Translations under genes and position numbers: made by a program
Shown here: piece after piece, positions 1 through 6,793 of the stretch
Numbering within the stretch: the stretch's first letter is position 1
Layout: every line of letters starts with the position of its first letter
Notes under the pieces: generated by a model
Database searches by the model: none
The model's input: the letters and a program-made list of their open reading frames with translations, nothing else
What the model was told of the DNA's origin: nothing
Assembly: GCA_003644825.1 (NCBI GenBank)
Contig: QNDJ01000036.1
Coordinates: 1 to 9,584, forward strand
Direction of reading: 5' to 3'
From: Candidatus Zhuqueibacterota bacterium
GTDB lineage: Bacteria > SM23-31 > B21-G16
DNA: 9,584 nt

Positions 1-14
1 ATCTGTTTTTTCAT
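1..14 (-). CDS. 5' end of a divergent gene, product unknown (partial)
   Basis: On the - strand an ATG at 14-12 opens a frame reading M-K-K-Q before the window ends. A strong Shine-Dalgarno sequence, GGAGGG (28 down to 23), lies 8 nt upstream, and a good sigma70-like promoter lies just beyond it at 66-39. These three signals in the right order and spacing support a real start, although only four codons are visible. The Lys-rich start would suit a signal peptide, but that is a guess. The gene is transcribed away from the M24 peptidase gene. No function can be given. Confidence 0.62.
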
Positions 15-182
15 TTACTTAACCCTCCATTTATTTCAAATATAAAACATATATTGTCATTGTCAAGGGGTAATAAAATAAAAATTTTATTCAAAAATTT
101 TTACTTGTTTTTTTTACATAAACTTTTAACTTGAAACTATCCAATTAATGAAGGTTTTTATTGTTAAATTATGGAGGATTAA
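15..182. promoter_or_regulatory. Divergent intergenic control region
   Basis: This 168-bp non-coding region separates two divergent genes. It holds the - strand promoter at 39-66 and, on the + strand, the Shine-Dalgarno GGAGG at 173-177, five bases before the M24 peptidase ATG. No + strand promoter is convincing: TTTACA at 113-118 has only a weak -10 (AACTAT, 135-140) after 16 bp. A T8 run at 108-115 and A/T tracts around 81-102 could bend the DNA or act as UP elements, which is inference. Confidence 0.5.
39..66 (-). promoter_or_regulatory. Sigma70-like promoter for the divergent - strand gene
   Basis: Read on the - strand, a perfect -35 box TTGACA (66-61) is followed after a 16-bp spacer by TATATT (44-39), a 5/6 match to the -10 consensus. 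Transcription would begin near position 32, giving a leader of about 18 nt that contains the GGAGGG Shine-Dalgarno site and then the ATG at 14. The flanking DNA is very rich in A and T tracts. This is the clearest promoter in the window. Confidence 0.6.
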
Positions 183-1532
183 ATGAAGTTAAAAAAGTTT
201 TACTGGTGTTTTTATTTTGTTCTGTTGTTTTTAATAACGGGTAAATCCTATTCTCAAAACTATGGTGTAACCGGTGTTAAGGATATAAAGAATATATTGC
301 CAGAACGAAACAGGGCTATGGTAATGAACCAGTGGCTTGAGTGGAGACTGGATAATATTATACCTGAGTTAATGAGACGGGAAGGAATTGATATGTGGCT
401 TGTTATATGTAGAGAATATAATGAAGACCCTGTATATTTAACCCTTGTTCCTGAACCGAATATGTCCGCAAGGAGAACATCCATTCTGATTTTTCACGAT
501 AGGGGAAAAGAAAAAGGTGTGGAAAGATTAACAGGCAGTTTTTATGATATGGGAAAATGGTATAAATCAATATACAAAGATAAAAAGAAAGACCAGATTG
601 AGAACCTTGCAGAATTTATTAAAGAACGAAACCCGAAAAAAATTGGAATTGATGTTTCAGAAAATTGGGCATTTGGAGATGGTTTATCAGCTTCTTTTAA
701 AGAAAGGCTTGAAAAAGCCCTTGGTTCTGAATTTTCATCACGTCTGGTTTCGGCAGAAAACCTCTGTATCGGATGGCTTGAAACAAGAAGCCCCCAGGAA
801 TTGAGCGTTTACAGACATATCTGTGGAATTGCCCATGATATTATAGCAGAATTTTTCTCCAATAAGGTAATAGTTCCTGATATTACAACCACTGAAGATG
901 TGGTCTGGTGGATCAGACAAAAGTATACAGACCTTGGTCTTAGAACCTGGTTTCAGCCTTCGGTTTCTATTCAAAGAAGTAAAGAAGAAGCAAAAAAATA
1001 TAAAGATAAAAATACGGTAATCAGAAGGGGAGACCTTCTTCATTGTGATATTGGTATAGTATATCTTGGGCTTCACACAGATACACAACAGATGGCTTAT
1101 GTTTGTAAAATCGGTGAAACTGATGCCCCGGAAGGTTTAAAAAAAGCTCTGAAAAAAGGAAACAGGTTGCAGGATATATTAATGAGTCAGTTTAAAGCTG
1201 GAAGAACAGGCAATGAGATTTTGCGTCTTGCTTTAAAGATGGCTAAAGAAGAAGGTTTGAAACCGAGTATTTATACACATCCTCTTGGTTTACACGGGCA
1301 TGCTGCTGGTCCTGTAATCGGGTTATGGGACAGACAGGAAGGTGTGCCAGTTAGAGGTGATTACCCCCTTTATCTTAATACATGTTATTCAATAGAATTA
1401 AATATTAAGGATAAAATTCCTGAGTGGGGAAATCAGGAAGTCAGAATTGCCCTTGAAGAAGATGCTGCTTTTACTGAAGATGGTTGCAAGTTCATAGATG
1501 GAAGAATGATAAATTTTTATTTAATAAAGTAA
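183..1532 (+). CDS. Exported M24-family Xaa-Pro aminopeptidase/prolidase-like metallopeptidase
   Basis: Predicted dinuclear-metal peptidase of the M24 'pita-bread' fold, which usually removes an N-terminal residue ahead of proline or cleaves Xaa-Pro dipeptides. The 449-residue protein opens with a signal peptide (basic MKLKK, hydrophobic stretch about 7-20, likely cut after SYS at 22-24), so it acts in the periplasm or outside the cell. A creatinase-type N-terminal domain spans about 40-200 and the catalytic domain about 205-440. The expected ligands can be followed: D289 (HCDIG), D300 (HTDTQ), the His of the LHGHAAGP motif (H373 most likely, H371 nearby), E405 (SIEL) and E425/E426 near the C-terminus. 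The GHAAGP and LWDRQ motifs fit a subgroup annotated as Xaa-Pro peptidase in Gram-negative genomes. ATG 183 is preceded by GGAGG at good spacing. A C1 peptidase gene follows after 29 bp, probably co-transcribed. Substrate preference cannot be read from sequence. Confidence 0.88.
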   Translation: MKLKKFYWCFYFVLLFLITGKSYSQNYGVTGVKDIKNILPERNRAMVMNQWLEWRLDNIIPELMRREGIDMWLVICREYNEDPVYLTLVPEPNMSARRTSILIFHDRGKEKGVERLTGSFYDMGKWYKSIYKDKKKDQIENLAEFIKERNPKKIGIDVSENWAFGDGLSASFKERLEKALGSEFSSRLVSAENLCIGWLETRSPQELSVYRHICGIAHDIIAEFFSNKVIVPDITTTEDVVWWIRQKYTDLGLRTWFQPSVSIQRSKEEAKKYKDKNTVIRRGDLLHCDIGIVYLGLHTDTQQMAYVCKIGETDAPEGLKKALKKGNRLQDILMSQFKAGRTGNEILRLALKMAKEEGLKPSIYTHPLGLHGHAAGPVIGLWDRQEGVPVRGDYPLYLNTCYSIELNIKDKIPEWGNQEVRIALEEDAAFTEDGCKFIDGRMINFYLIK

Positions 1533-1548
1533 GATTATAATAAATCTT

Positions 1549-1554
1549 GGGAGG
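1549..1554 (+). promoter_or_regulatory. Shine-Dalgarno site that fixes the C1 peptidase start at 1562
   Basis: GGGAGG at 1549-1554 lies 7 nt before the ATG at 1562. A longer reading from TTG at 1547 would place this site inside the coding region and put five residues (MGGLK) ahead of the signal peptide. The ATG at 1562 is therefore preferred and gives a standard signal peptide start (MKRYLK). Confidence 0.8.
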
Positions 1555-1561
1555 GTTGAAA

Positions 1562-2728
1562 ATGAAGAGGTATTTAAAATCAATTATTGTAATTGTAATT
1601 ATAGGATTGTGGTCTTCTTTATGCTTTGCTCAAAAGGATAAAGTAATTTATAAAGAGAAAAGGGGCAGAAAATATCTCACTTTTGATTTTTCTCAAATTA
1701 AGCGCCCTTCTTCTCTGGATGAATTTACAAAGTATTTTCATAATCCACCGATAAGGCAGGACACAACAGGGACCTGCTGGTGTTTTTCCACAACTTCTTT
1801 TCTTGAATCTGAACTGAAAAGATTAGGAAGGGGTGAATATAAACTTTCTGAAATGTATACAGTATACTGGGAATACGTCGAAAAAGCGAGAAGGTTTATC
1901 AGAGAAAGAGGAAATTCATATTTTTCTCAGGGTTCGGAACATAACGCAGTTATAGAAAGAATGAAAAAGTATGGTGCAGTTCGTGAACAGGATTATACCG
2001 GTCTATTACCCGGAAGAACAGGACATAATCATAGTAGACTCGCAAGAGAAATTAAGTCCTATCTCAATTATATTAAGAAAAACAACTACTGGGATGAGGA
2101 TAAAGCGATATCCTATGTAAAGAGTATTCTTAATAAATATCTTGGCAAACCACCGGAGAAAATTAATGTTGATGGAAAAGAGATGACTCCAGAAGAATTT
2201 TTGAAAGATGTCCTGCATCTTCCTCTGGATGACTATGTGAGTTTTATATCAACAAAATCAATTCCTTTTTATACAAAAGGTGAATATAAAGTTCCTGATA
2301 ACTGGTGGCACAGTAAAGATTATTACAATGTTCCTTTAGATGAGTTTTATAATGCTATTTTAAAAGCAATAAAAAGTGGGTATACGGTTAATATTGGTGG
2401 TGATATATCAGAGCCGGGGAAAAATGGAGATGAAGATATTGCTATAATACCGGACTTTGATGTTCCTCAAAAATATATTAATCAGGATTCAAGAGAATTC
2501 AGATTCTATAATAAAACATCTACAGATGACCATGCAATACATATAGTTGGTTATACAAGATATGACAATCATGACTGGTTTTTAATTAAAGATTCTGGAA
2601 GAAGCGCTTATGCTGGAAAATTTAAGGGATATTATTTTTATAGAGATGATTTTGTGAAATTAAAAATGTTGACATTTATGGTTCACAGGGATGCTGTAAA
2701 GGATTTATTGAAAAAGTTTAATGAATAA
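1562..2728 (+). CDS. Exported papain-fold (C1, bleomycin-hydrolase-like) cysteine peptidase
   Basis: Predicted cysteine aminopeptidase of family C1, closest in pattern to the C1B bleomycin hydrolase/PepC group. From ATG 1562 the product has 388 residues with a signal peptide (MKRYLK, hydrophobic 8-19, probable cut after CFA at 21-23), unlike cytosolic bleomycin hydrolases. Visible active-site elements are Q66 (IRQD, oxyanion hole), C72 in TGTCWCFS (nucleophile, matching papain GSCWAFS) and H324 in DDHAIHIVGY. The third position is unusual: the family NSWG motif reads KDSGR here, so the usual Asn is D344 and the usual Trp is G346. The long middle insertion (about 110-320) is typical of C1B enzymes. 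A lipoprotein signal is unlikely because LC at 20-21 lacks a proper lipobox. It follows the M24 gene by 29 bp, so the two exported peptidases may form a peptide-scavenging pair (inference). The catalytic state is uncertain because of D344. Confidence 0.8.
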   Translation: MKRYLKSIIVIVIIGLWSSLCFAQKDKVIYKEKRGRKYLTFDFSQIKRPSSLDEFTKYFHNPPIRQDTTGTCWCFSTTSFLESELKRLGRGEYKLSEMYTVYWEYVEKARRFIRERGNSYFSQGSEHNAVIERMKKYGAVREQDYTGLLPGRTGHNHSRLAREIKSYLNYIKKNNYWDEDKAISYVKSILNKYLGKPPEKINVDGKEMTPEEFLKDVLHLPLDDYVSFISTKSIPFYTKGEYKVPDNWWHSKDYYNVPLDEFYNAILKAIKSGYTVNIGGDISEPGKNGDEDIAIIPDFDVPQKYINQDSREFRFYNKTSTDDHAIHIVGYTRYDNHDWFLIKDSGRSAYAGKFKGYYFYRDDFVKLKMLTFMVHRDAVKDLLKKFNE

Positions 2729-2816
2729 TATAGTAGTGATAAATAATCATAATATTTTCATACTGTTGGATTATACGGATTAGCTATTGGGCAAAAAATT
2801 TTCCTAATTATTTGAT
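2729..2816. other. Short intergenic gap before priA, no clear signal
   Basis: This 88-bp AT-rich gap is the longest between genes of the + strand run. I find no strong terminator hairpin, no convincing -35/-10 pair and no Shine-Dalgarno sequence before the priA ATG. It may still hold a promoter separating the peptidase pair from the priA block, but the sequence does not show one clearly. Confidence 0.4.
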
Positions 2817-5273
2817 ATGTATATAAAAGTTGCATTTCCCTTACCTGTCAGGAAGCTTTTTTTTTACAGAGTTCCTGATAGATTCAGGAACTCTGTAAAA
2901 GTTGGGTCTATGGTTTTAGCTCCTTTTCATAATAGAGTTATCACTGGATATGTGGTTGAAGTTTGTAAAAGACCTGAAATTGATATCATTAAAGATATTA
3001 ATGATGTCTGCTTTGATGATGTGATGTTTTCAGAGGAGATGTTAAAGCTTTGCTACTGGATTTCTGAATATTATTTTGTACCTCTTGGTGAAGTAATTCA
3101 AACTGTTCTTCCAAAAGGATTGAATAGGTTTAGTTATTTGAAGGTGAGGTTGAAAAAAGAAAACCTGCAGGAGGTGATAAAAGGTATTGGTAGTTTTTCT
3201 TCCATTGAAGAAAAAATTGTATCTCTGTTGCAGAAGAGGAAAAGTATATCTTTGAAAAATTTGCAGAATAGATTCAAATCTAAATACTTTTTTATGTCCA
3301 TTAATAATTTACAGAAAATGGGGTTTATTGAAATAGAAAATGCAATTTCAAAACCAAAAGTATCGGCATTATTTGAGGATTTTGTCAAGCTGGAAAACAA
3401 AAAGCCTGTTGATTTTGATTTAATATTTGGTAAAAGAAGAGCACCGGTTCAAAAAAAAGTTCTTAAGTATTTGTTAAATTCTGGCAAAGAGTTAATAAGT
3501 AAGAGTGCAATTATAGAAAGGTTCGGGAATGTTGAAAATTCTCTTAAGGGATTGGTTGAAAAGGGTGTTATTAAGATAGTTAAGAAGGAAAAAATAAGGC
3601 AATATGAATTTGATTATTATGATGATTTTCAGAAACCGTCGAAGTTAAATACCTACCAGGAAAAAGCATTTGAACTTTTGAGCAGGGCTATTAACAGGAA
3701 TGTTTTTAAAGTATTTTTAATTTATGGTGTAACAGGAAGCGGTAAAACACAGGTTTATATTGAAGCGATAAATAAAGTTTTAATTAATGGAAGCAGTGTA
3801 ATTTATCTGGTTCCAGAAATAGCTTTAACACCGCAGACCACCTATCGTTTAAAGGAGTATTTCGGTGAAAATGTGGAATTGATTCATAGTGGTATGTCCC
3901 AGGGAGAAAGGTTTGATGCCTGGAGAAGAATAAAAAATGGTGAGAAAAAACTTGTTGTTGGTCCCAGGTCTGCTGTGTTTGCTCCATTGAAAAATATTGC
4001 CCTTATTATTGTGGATGAAGAACACGATGAATCCTATAAACAGCAGGAATCACCAAGATATAATGCAAGAGATGTTGCAATTATGAGGGGAAAGTTGAAC
4101 AATGCAGTCGTTGTATTAGGTTCTGCTACACCCAGTATAGAATCGTTTTATAATGCTCGGAACGGTAAATATGAATTGATAACCCTTCCTGAAAGAATAG
4201 ATAATATTCAGCTACCAGAAGTGAAAATTATTGATATGAAGAAAGAGTGGAAAAAGAAAAAAAATGTTGTTTTTTCTGATTATTTAATAAAAAGAATGAA
4301 GGAACAACTGGATGCAGGTGAACAGGTTCTTTTGTTGCAGAATCGTAGAGGGTTTTCAACATTTTTACATTGTAAGGATTGTGGCTACATTGAGGAATGT
4401 AAAAATTGTAGTGTAACTTTAACATACCATAAAAGGGATAATATATTATTGTGTCACTATTGCGGATATAGAAAAAATCCACCGACTCAGTGCCCTGAAT
4501 GTAAGGGTAATAATATGGTTTTTTCTGGAACAGGAACTCAGAGAGTTCAGACAGAAATTAAAAAGATTTTCCCTGAAATTGAACTGAAAAGATTAGACCT
4601 TGATATAGCTTATTTAAAAGGAGCATCCGAAAAAATTACAGGTGGGTTTTTGAGAAAAGAGTATCAGGTTCTTGTTGGCACAAAAATGATATCCAAAGGG
4701 TTTGATTTTTCTGGTGTAAATTTTGGAGGTGTAGTGAATGCTGATATTGGTCTTTTAATCCCGGATTTTCGTGCTTCCGAGAGAACTTTCCAGCTTTTAA
4801 CACAATTTGCAGGAAGAACAGGTAGAAGAGATATAAGAGGCGAGGTTGTAATTCAAACGTATGAACCGAACCATTTTTGCCTGCAATCTGTAAAAAAACA
4901 TAATTTTGAAGAGTTCTATAATTTTGAACTGGATAACAGAAAAGAGTTAGATTATCCTCCTTTTGGTAGACTTATTCTTTTGAGGTTTTCCTGTAAAAGT
5001 GAGATAAAAGTAATGGATGTTTCTGAAAAAATAGGAGAATTTATAAGGAAAAAGTATGGAGAAAAGATTGTTCTTGGTCCTGTTCCTGCACCTATTCAAA
5101 AAATAAGTAAACTCTACAGGTGGAACATAATAATAAAGGTTAATAAAAGAGAAGATGAAACCGGTTCGATAATAAGAAAAATAACAGAAGATGTCAGAAA
5201 CTTTTATGAAGGAAAATTCAGAAAAAATGGTGTAAGTATGGCTATAGATGTAGACCCATATAATTTGTTATAA
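2817..5273 (+). CDS. priA: Primosomal protein N', replication restart DNA helicase PriA
   Basis: PriA recognises abandoned replication forks and D-loops, unwinds the lagging strand 3'-5' and helps reload the replicative helicase. The 818-residue product has the expected order. A 3'-DNA-binding domain (about 1-105, starting MYIKVAFPLP) is followed by a winged-helix region (about 130-265). Helicase lobe 1 carries Walker A GVTGSGKT (304-311), DEEH (400-403) and GSATPS (435-440). The inserted zinc-binding module has eight cysteines in four pairs: C519/C522, C528/C531, C546/C549 and C559/C562. Lobe 2 has GTKMISKGFDF (621-631) and the DFRASER...QFAGRTGR stretch (650-670). The C-terminal domain runs about 700-818. 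The helicase residues look intact; family positions often Q and H/L in the GTQMxAKG(H/L) motif are K623 and F629 here. ATG 2817 starts exactly at the conserved N-terminus, but no Shine-Dalgarno site is visible. The 5' coding region contains a 17-bp perfect inverted repeat. The S4-domain gene follows after 17 bp. Confidence 0.97.
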   Translation: MYIKVAFPLPVRKLFFYRVPDRFRNSVKVGSMVLAPFHNRVITGYVVEVCKRPEIDIIKDINDVCFDDVMFSEEMLKLCYWISEYYFVPLGEVIQTVLPKGLNRFSYLKVRLKKENLQEVIKGIGSFSSIEEKIVSLLQKRKSISLKNLQNRFKSKYFFMSINNLQKMGFIEIENAISKPKVSALFEDFVKLENKKPVDFDLIFGKRRAPVQKKVLKYLLNSGKELISKSAIIERFGNVENSLKGLVEKGVIKIVKKEKIRQYEFDYYDDFQKPSKLNTYQEKAFELLSRAINRNVFKVFLIYGVTGSGKTQVYIEAINKVLINGSSVIYLVPEIALTPQTTYRLKEYFGENVELIHSGMSQGERFDAWRRIKNGEKKLVVGPRSAVFAPLKNIALIIVDEEHDESYKQQESPRYNARDVAIMRGKLNNAVVVLGSATPSIESFYNARNGKYELITLPERIDNIQLPEVKIIDMKKEWKKKKNVVFSDYLIKRMKEQLDAGEQVLLLQNRRGFSTFLHCKDCGYIEECKNCSVTLTYHKRDNILLCHYCGYRKNPPTQCPECKGNNMVFSGTGTQRVQTEIKKIFPEIELKRLDLDIAYLKGASEKITGGFLRKEYQVLVGTKMISKGFDFSGVNFGGVVNADIGLLIPDFRASERTFQLLTQFAGRTGRRDIRGEVVIQTYEPNHFCLQSVKKHNFEEFYNFELDNRKELDYPPFGRLILLRFSCKSEIKVMDVSEKIGEFIRKKYGEKIVLGPVPAPIQKISKLYRWNIIIKVNKREDETGSIIRKITEDVRNFYEGKFRKNGVSMAIDVDPYNLL
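2862..2900 (+). repeat. Perfect 17-bp inverted repeat (hairpin) inside priA
   Basis: TTTTACAGAGTTCCTGA (2862-2878) and its exact complement TCAGGAACTCTGTAAAA (2884-2900) flank the 5-nt loop TAGAT. The structure covers priA codons 16-28 (FYRVPDRFRNSVK), starting 45 nt after the first base of the ATG. In mRNA it would form a long hairpin close to the start. It is not a terminator: no T-run follows on the + strand, and on the - strand it is followed by an A-run. A nine-T tract (2857-2865) overlaps its left arm. Its role, if any, is unknown. Confidence 0.85.
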
Positions 5274-5290
5274 AATTTGTATTTTTTGCA

Positions 5291-5713
5291 ATGGAAAAAA
5301 CATCAAAAACAATGAGGCTTGATAAGTGGCTTAAAATTTCAAGGCTTGCTAAAACAAGAACAATAGCAGAGAAAATGTGTGAAGGAAGAAAAGTGAAGGT
5401 TAATAATATTACTGCAAAACCTTCTAAAATGGTAAAAATAGGTGATATTCTTACAATAAATAAGATGGGTAAATACAGAAAATATGAGATTACAGGAATA
5501 TCAACAAAGAGTGTTTCTTCAAAGATTGCACGGGAACTTTACAGAGAATGTACACCTGAGCCAGTAGACCCGGAAATGGAAAAACTTATAAATCTATTTA
5601 ATAAGGAAGGTAGAGTAAAAAGAAAATTTAAAGGAAGACCTACTAAAAAGGAAAGAAGAAGATTGTTGAAAATTAAGGGAATTATTGATTATTATAAAGG
5701 AAATTTAATATAG
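5291..5713 (+). CDS. S4-domain RNA-binding protein, Hsp15/RqcP type
   Basis: Small basic RNA-binding protein (140 residues). The S4 fold occupies about 8-60, with the typical opening MRLDKWLKISRLAKTR (8-23), the EGRKVKVNN turn (31-39) and the KIGDILTI strand (49-56). The Lys/Arg-rich tail contains GRPTKKERRRLLK (115-127), matching the C-terminal signature of Hsp15 proteins. Known relatives, Hsp15 of Escherichia coli and RqcP of Bacillus, bind the 50S subunit carrying a stalled nascent chain and help recycle it or extend the chain; this role is inferred here. The product is longer than Firmicutes RqcP (under 90 residues) and about Hsp15 size. The start could be ATG 5291 or ATG 5312 (MRLDKW, the usual family start); neither has a clear Shine-Dalgarno sequence. 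It lies 17 bp after priA and 12 bp before rmuC, so the three are probably co-transcribed. Confidence 0.88.
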   Translation: MEKTSKTMRLDKWLKISRLAKTRTIAEKMCEGRKVKVNNITAKPSKMVKIGDILTINKMGKYRKYEITGISTKSVSSKIARELYRECTPEPVDPEMEKLINLFNKEGRVKRKFKGRPTKKERRRLLKIKGIIDYYKGNLI

Positions 5714-5725
5714 GATAATTACAAT

Positions 5726-6772
5726 ATGGAGGTTTCAATTTTAATTTTATTAAGTTTACTGATAATACTGGTAGTAGTATTAATTTTAAGGACTAAAAAA
5801 CTGGAAATAGAAGATAAGGTAAAAAATATTGTTACTGAGAGCCTTGTTAATTTTCAGACAAATATTCAACAAACGATGACCATTACAAAACAGGAAGTAG
5901 AGAAATCAAAGGATATACTTTCTCAGGGAACAGTAAAGACATTTGAAACGCTGAAGGAAATGGAATCAACAATACAACAGTTAATTCAACAACAAAAGGA
6001 GGCGCAGGAAATAGGTCAATCCCTGAAATATCTATTACAGACCCCCAAATTAAGGGGTAGTTATGGCGAAACTGTTCTTGAAGAAATGCTTGATAGAGTT
6101 CTTCCAAAGGGTATATGGGAACGACAGTATAGTATTGATGGAAGGGAACTTGTTGATGCCGTGGTAAAATATAGAAATGTTATTATACCCATAGATTCAA
6201 AATTTCCAAGAGAAGATTATGAACGATATCTCAGCAGCGAAAGTGAGGAGGATAAAAAACTCCAGTGGAAAAAATATGAGGAAGCACTGAAAAGACAGAT
6301 TAATTCTATAAAATCAAAGTATATTAAACCTGAAAAAGGAACCTCTGAATTTGCTTTGATGTTTATTCCATCAGAAGGAATTTATTACGAAACAATAGCA
6401 GAAAAAAACTATCTTGGTGAGCCCTGCGCAATTTATGAATATGCCCAGGAGAGACACGTAATACCTGTGAGCCCTAACACTTTTTACGCTTTTCTTCAGA
6501 TTATTATTTTTGGAATAAGAAACCTTGAGATTATACAGAGTGCAAAAAAACTACAGGAAGGACTTTCTGTAATTGAAAAAAATTTTAATAATTTCTATAA
6601 AAAGTTTGAAGAAATAGGAAGAAATCTGGAAAAAGCTTCTGACTCTTACAGAGTTGGTGAAGGTCATATTAAAAGATTTAAAGATAAGCTTGATGCAACA
6701 TTGAGATTAGAACTACCCGAAGAAGAGAAAAAACTGCTTAATGGTGAAGAGAAAAAGAAATTAGAATTTTAG
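5726..6772 (+). CDS. rmuC: RmuC family protein, predicted membrane-anchored DNA recombination factor
   Basis: RmuC was linked in Escherichia coli to limiting inversion of short inverted repeats and is thought to have a restriction-endonuclease-like (PD-(D/E)XK) fold; biochemical activity in this lineage is unproven. The 348-residue product has one N-terminal membrane helix (about 4-22), then a Gln/Glu/Lys-rich coiled coil (about 25-100) and the conserved core (about 105-325). Core signatures are KLRGSYGE (108-115; Tyr where Trp is common), IDSKFP (156-161, a DxK motif with D144 before it as a possible nuclease-like site), FIPSEGIYYE (213-222) and VSPNTFYAFLQ (248-258). The charged C-terminus (332-348) is probably disordered. 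The length is slightly short because the coiled coil is reduced. ATG 5726 lies 12 bp after the S4 gene, with AGGA (5712-5715) as a modest Shine-Dalgarno that overlaps the upstream stop codon. Its place next to priA suits a genome-maintenance role. Confidence 0.93.
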   Translation: MEVSILILLSLLIILVVVLILRTKKLEIEDKVKNIVTESLVNFQTNIQQTMTITKQEVEKSKDILSQGTVKTFETLKEMESTIQQLIQQQKEAQEIGQSLKYLLQTPKLRGSYGETVLEEMLDRVLPKGIWERQYSIDGRELVDAVVKYRNVIIPIDSKFPREDYERYLSSESEEDKKLQWKKYEEALKRQINSIKSKYIKPEKGTSEFALMFIPSEGIYYETIAEKNYLGEPCAIYEYAQERHVIPVSPNTFYAFLQIIIFGIRNLEIIQSAKKLQEGLSVIEKNFNNFYKKFEEIGRNLEKASDSYRVGEGHIKRFKDKLDATLRLELPEEEKKLLNGEEKKKLEF

Positions 6773-6793
6773 CGGATTAAAAGGTTATAAATT

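Noticed and set aside
113-140. Possible + strand promoter TTTACA-N16-AACTAT upstream of the M24 gene
   Set aside because: The -35 is fair but the -10 matches only half the consensus, and the surrounding A/T tracts give many such chance matches.
1547-1561. TTG start at 1547 for the C1 peptidase
   Set aside because: It would include the Shine-Dalgarno in the coding region and add MGGLK before a normal signal peptide; ATG 1562 is better placed.
1562-1633. Lipoprotein signal in the C1 peptidase (Cys at residue 21)
   Set aside because: The residues before the Cys (SSL) do not form a lipobox, while CFA followed by Gln fits an ordinary signal peptidase I site.
2817-6772. priA-S4-rmuC as part of a new defence system
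   Set aside because: All three are common housekeeping families with intact or typical motifs, and there is no toxin, nuclease-helicase effector, reverse transcriptase or mobile gene nearby.
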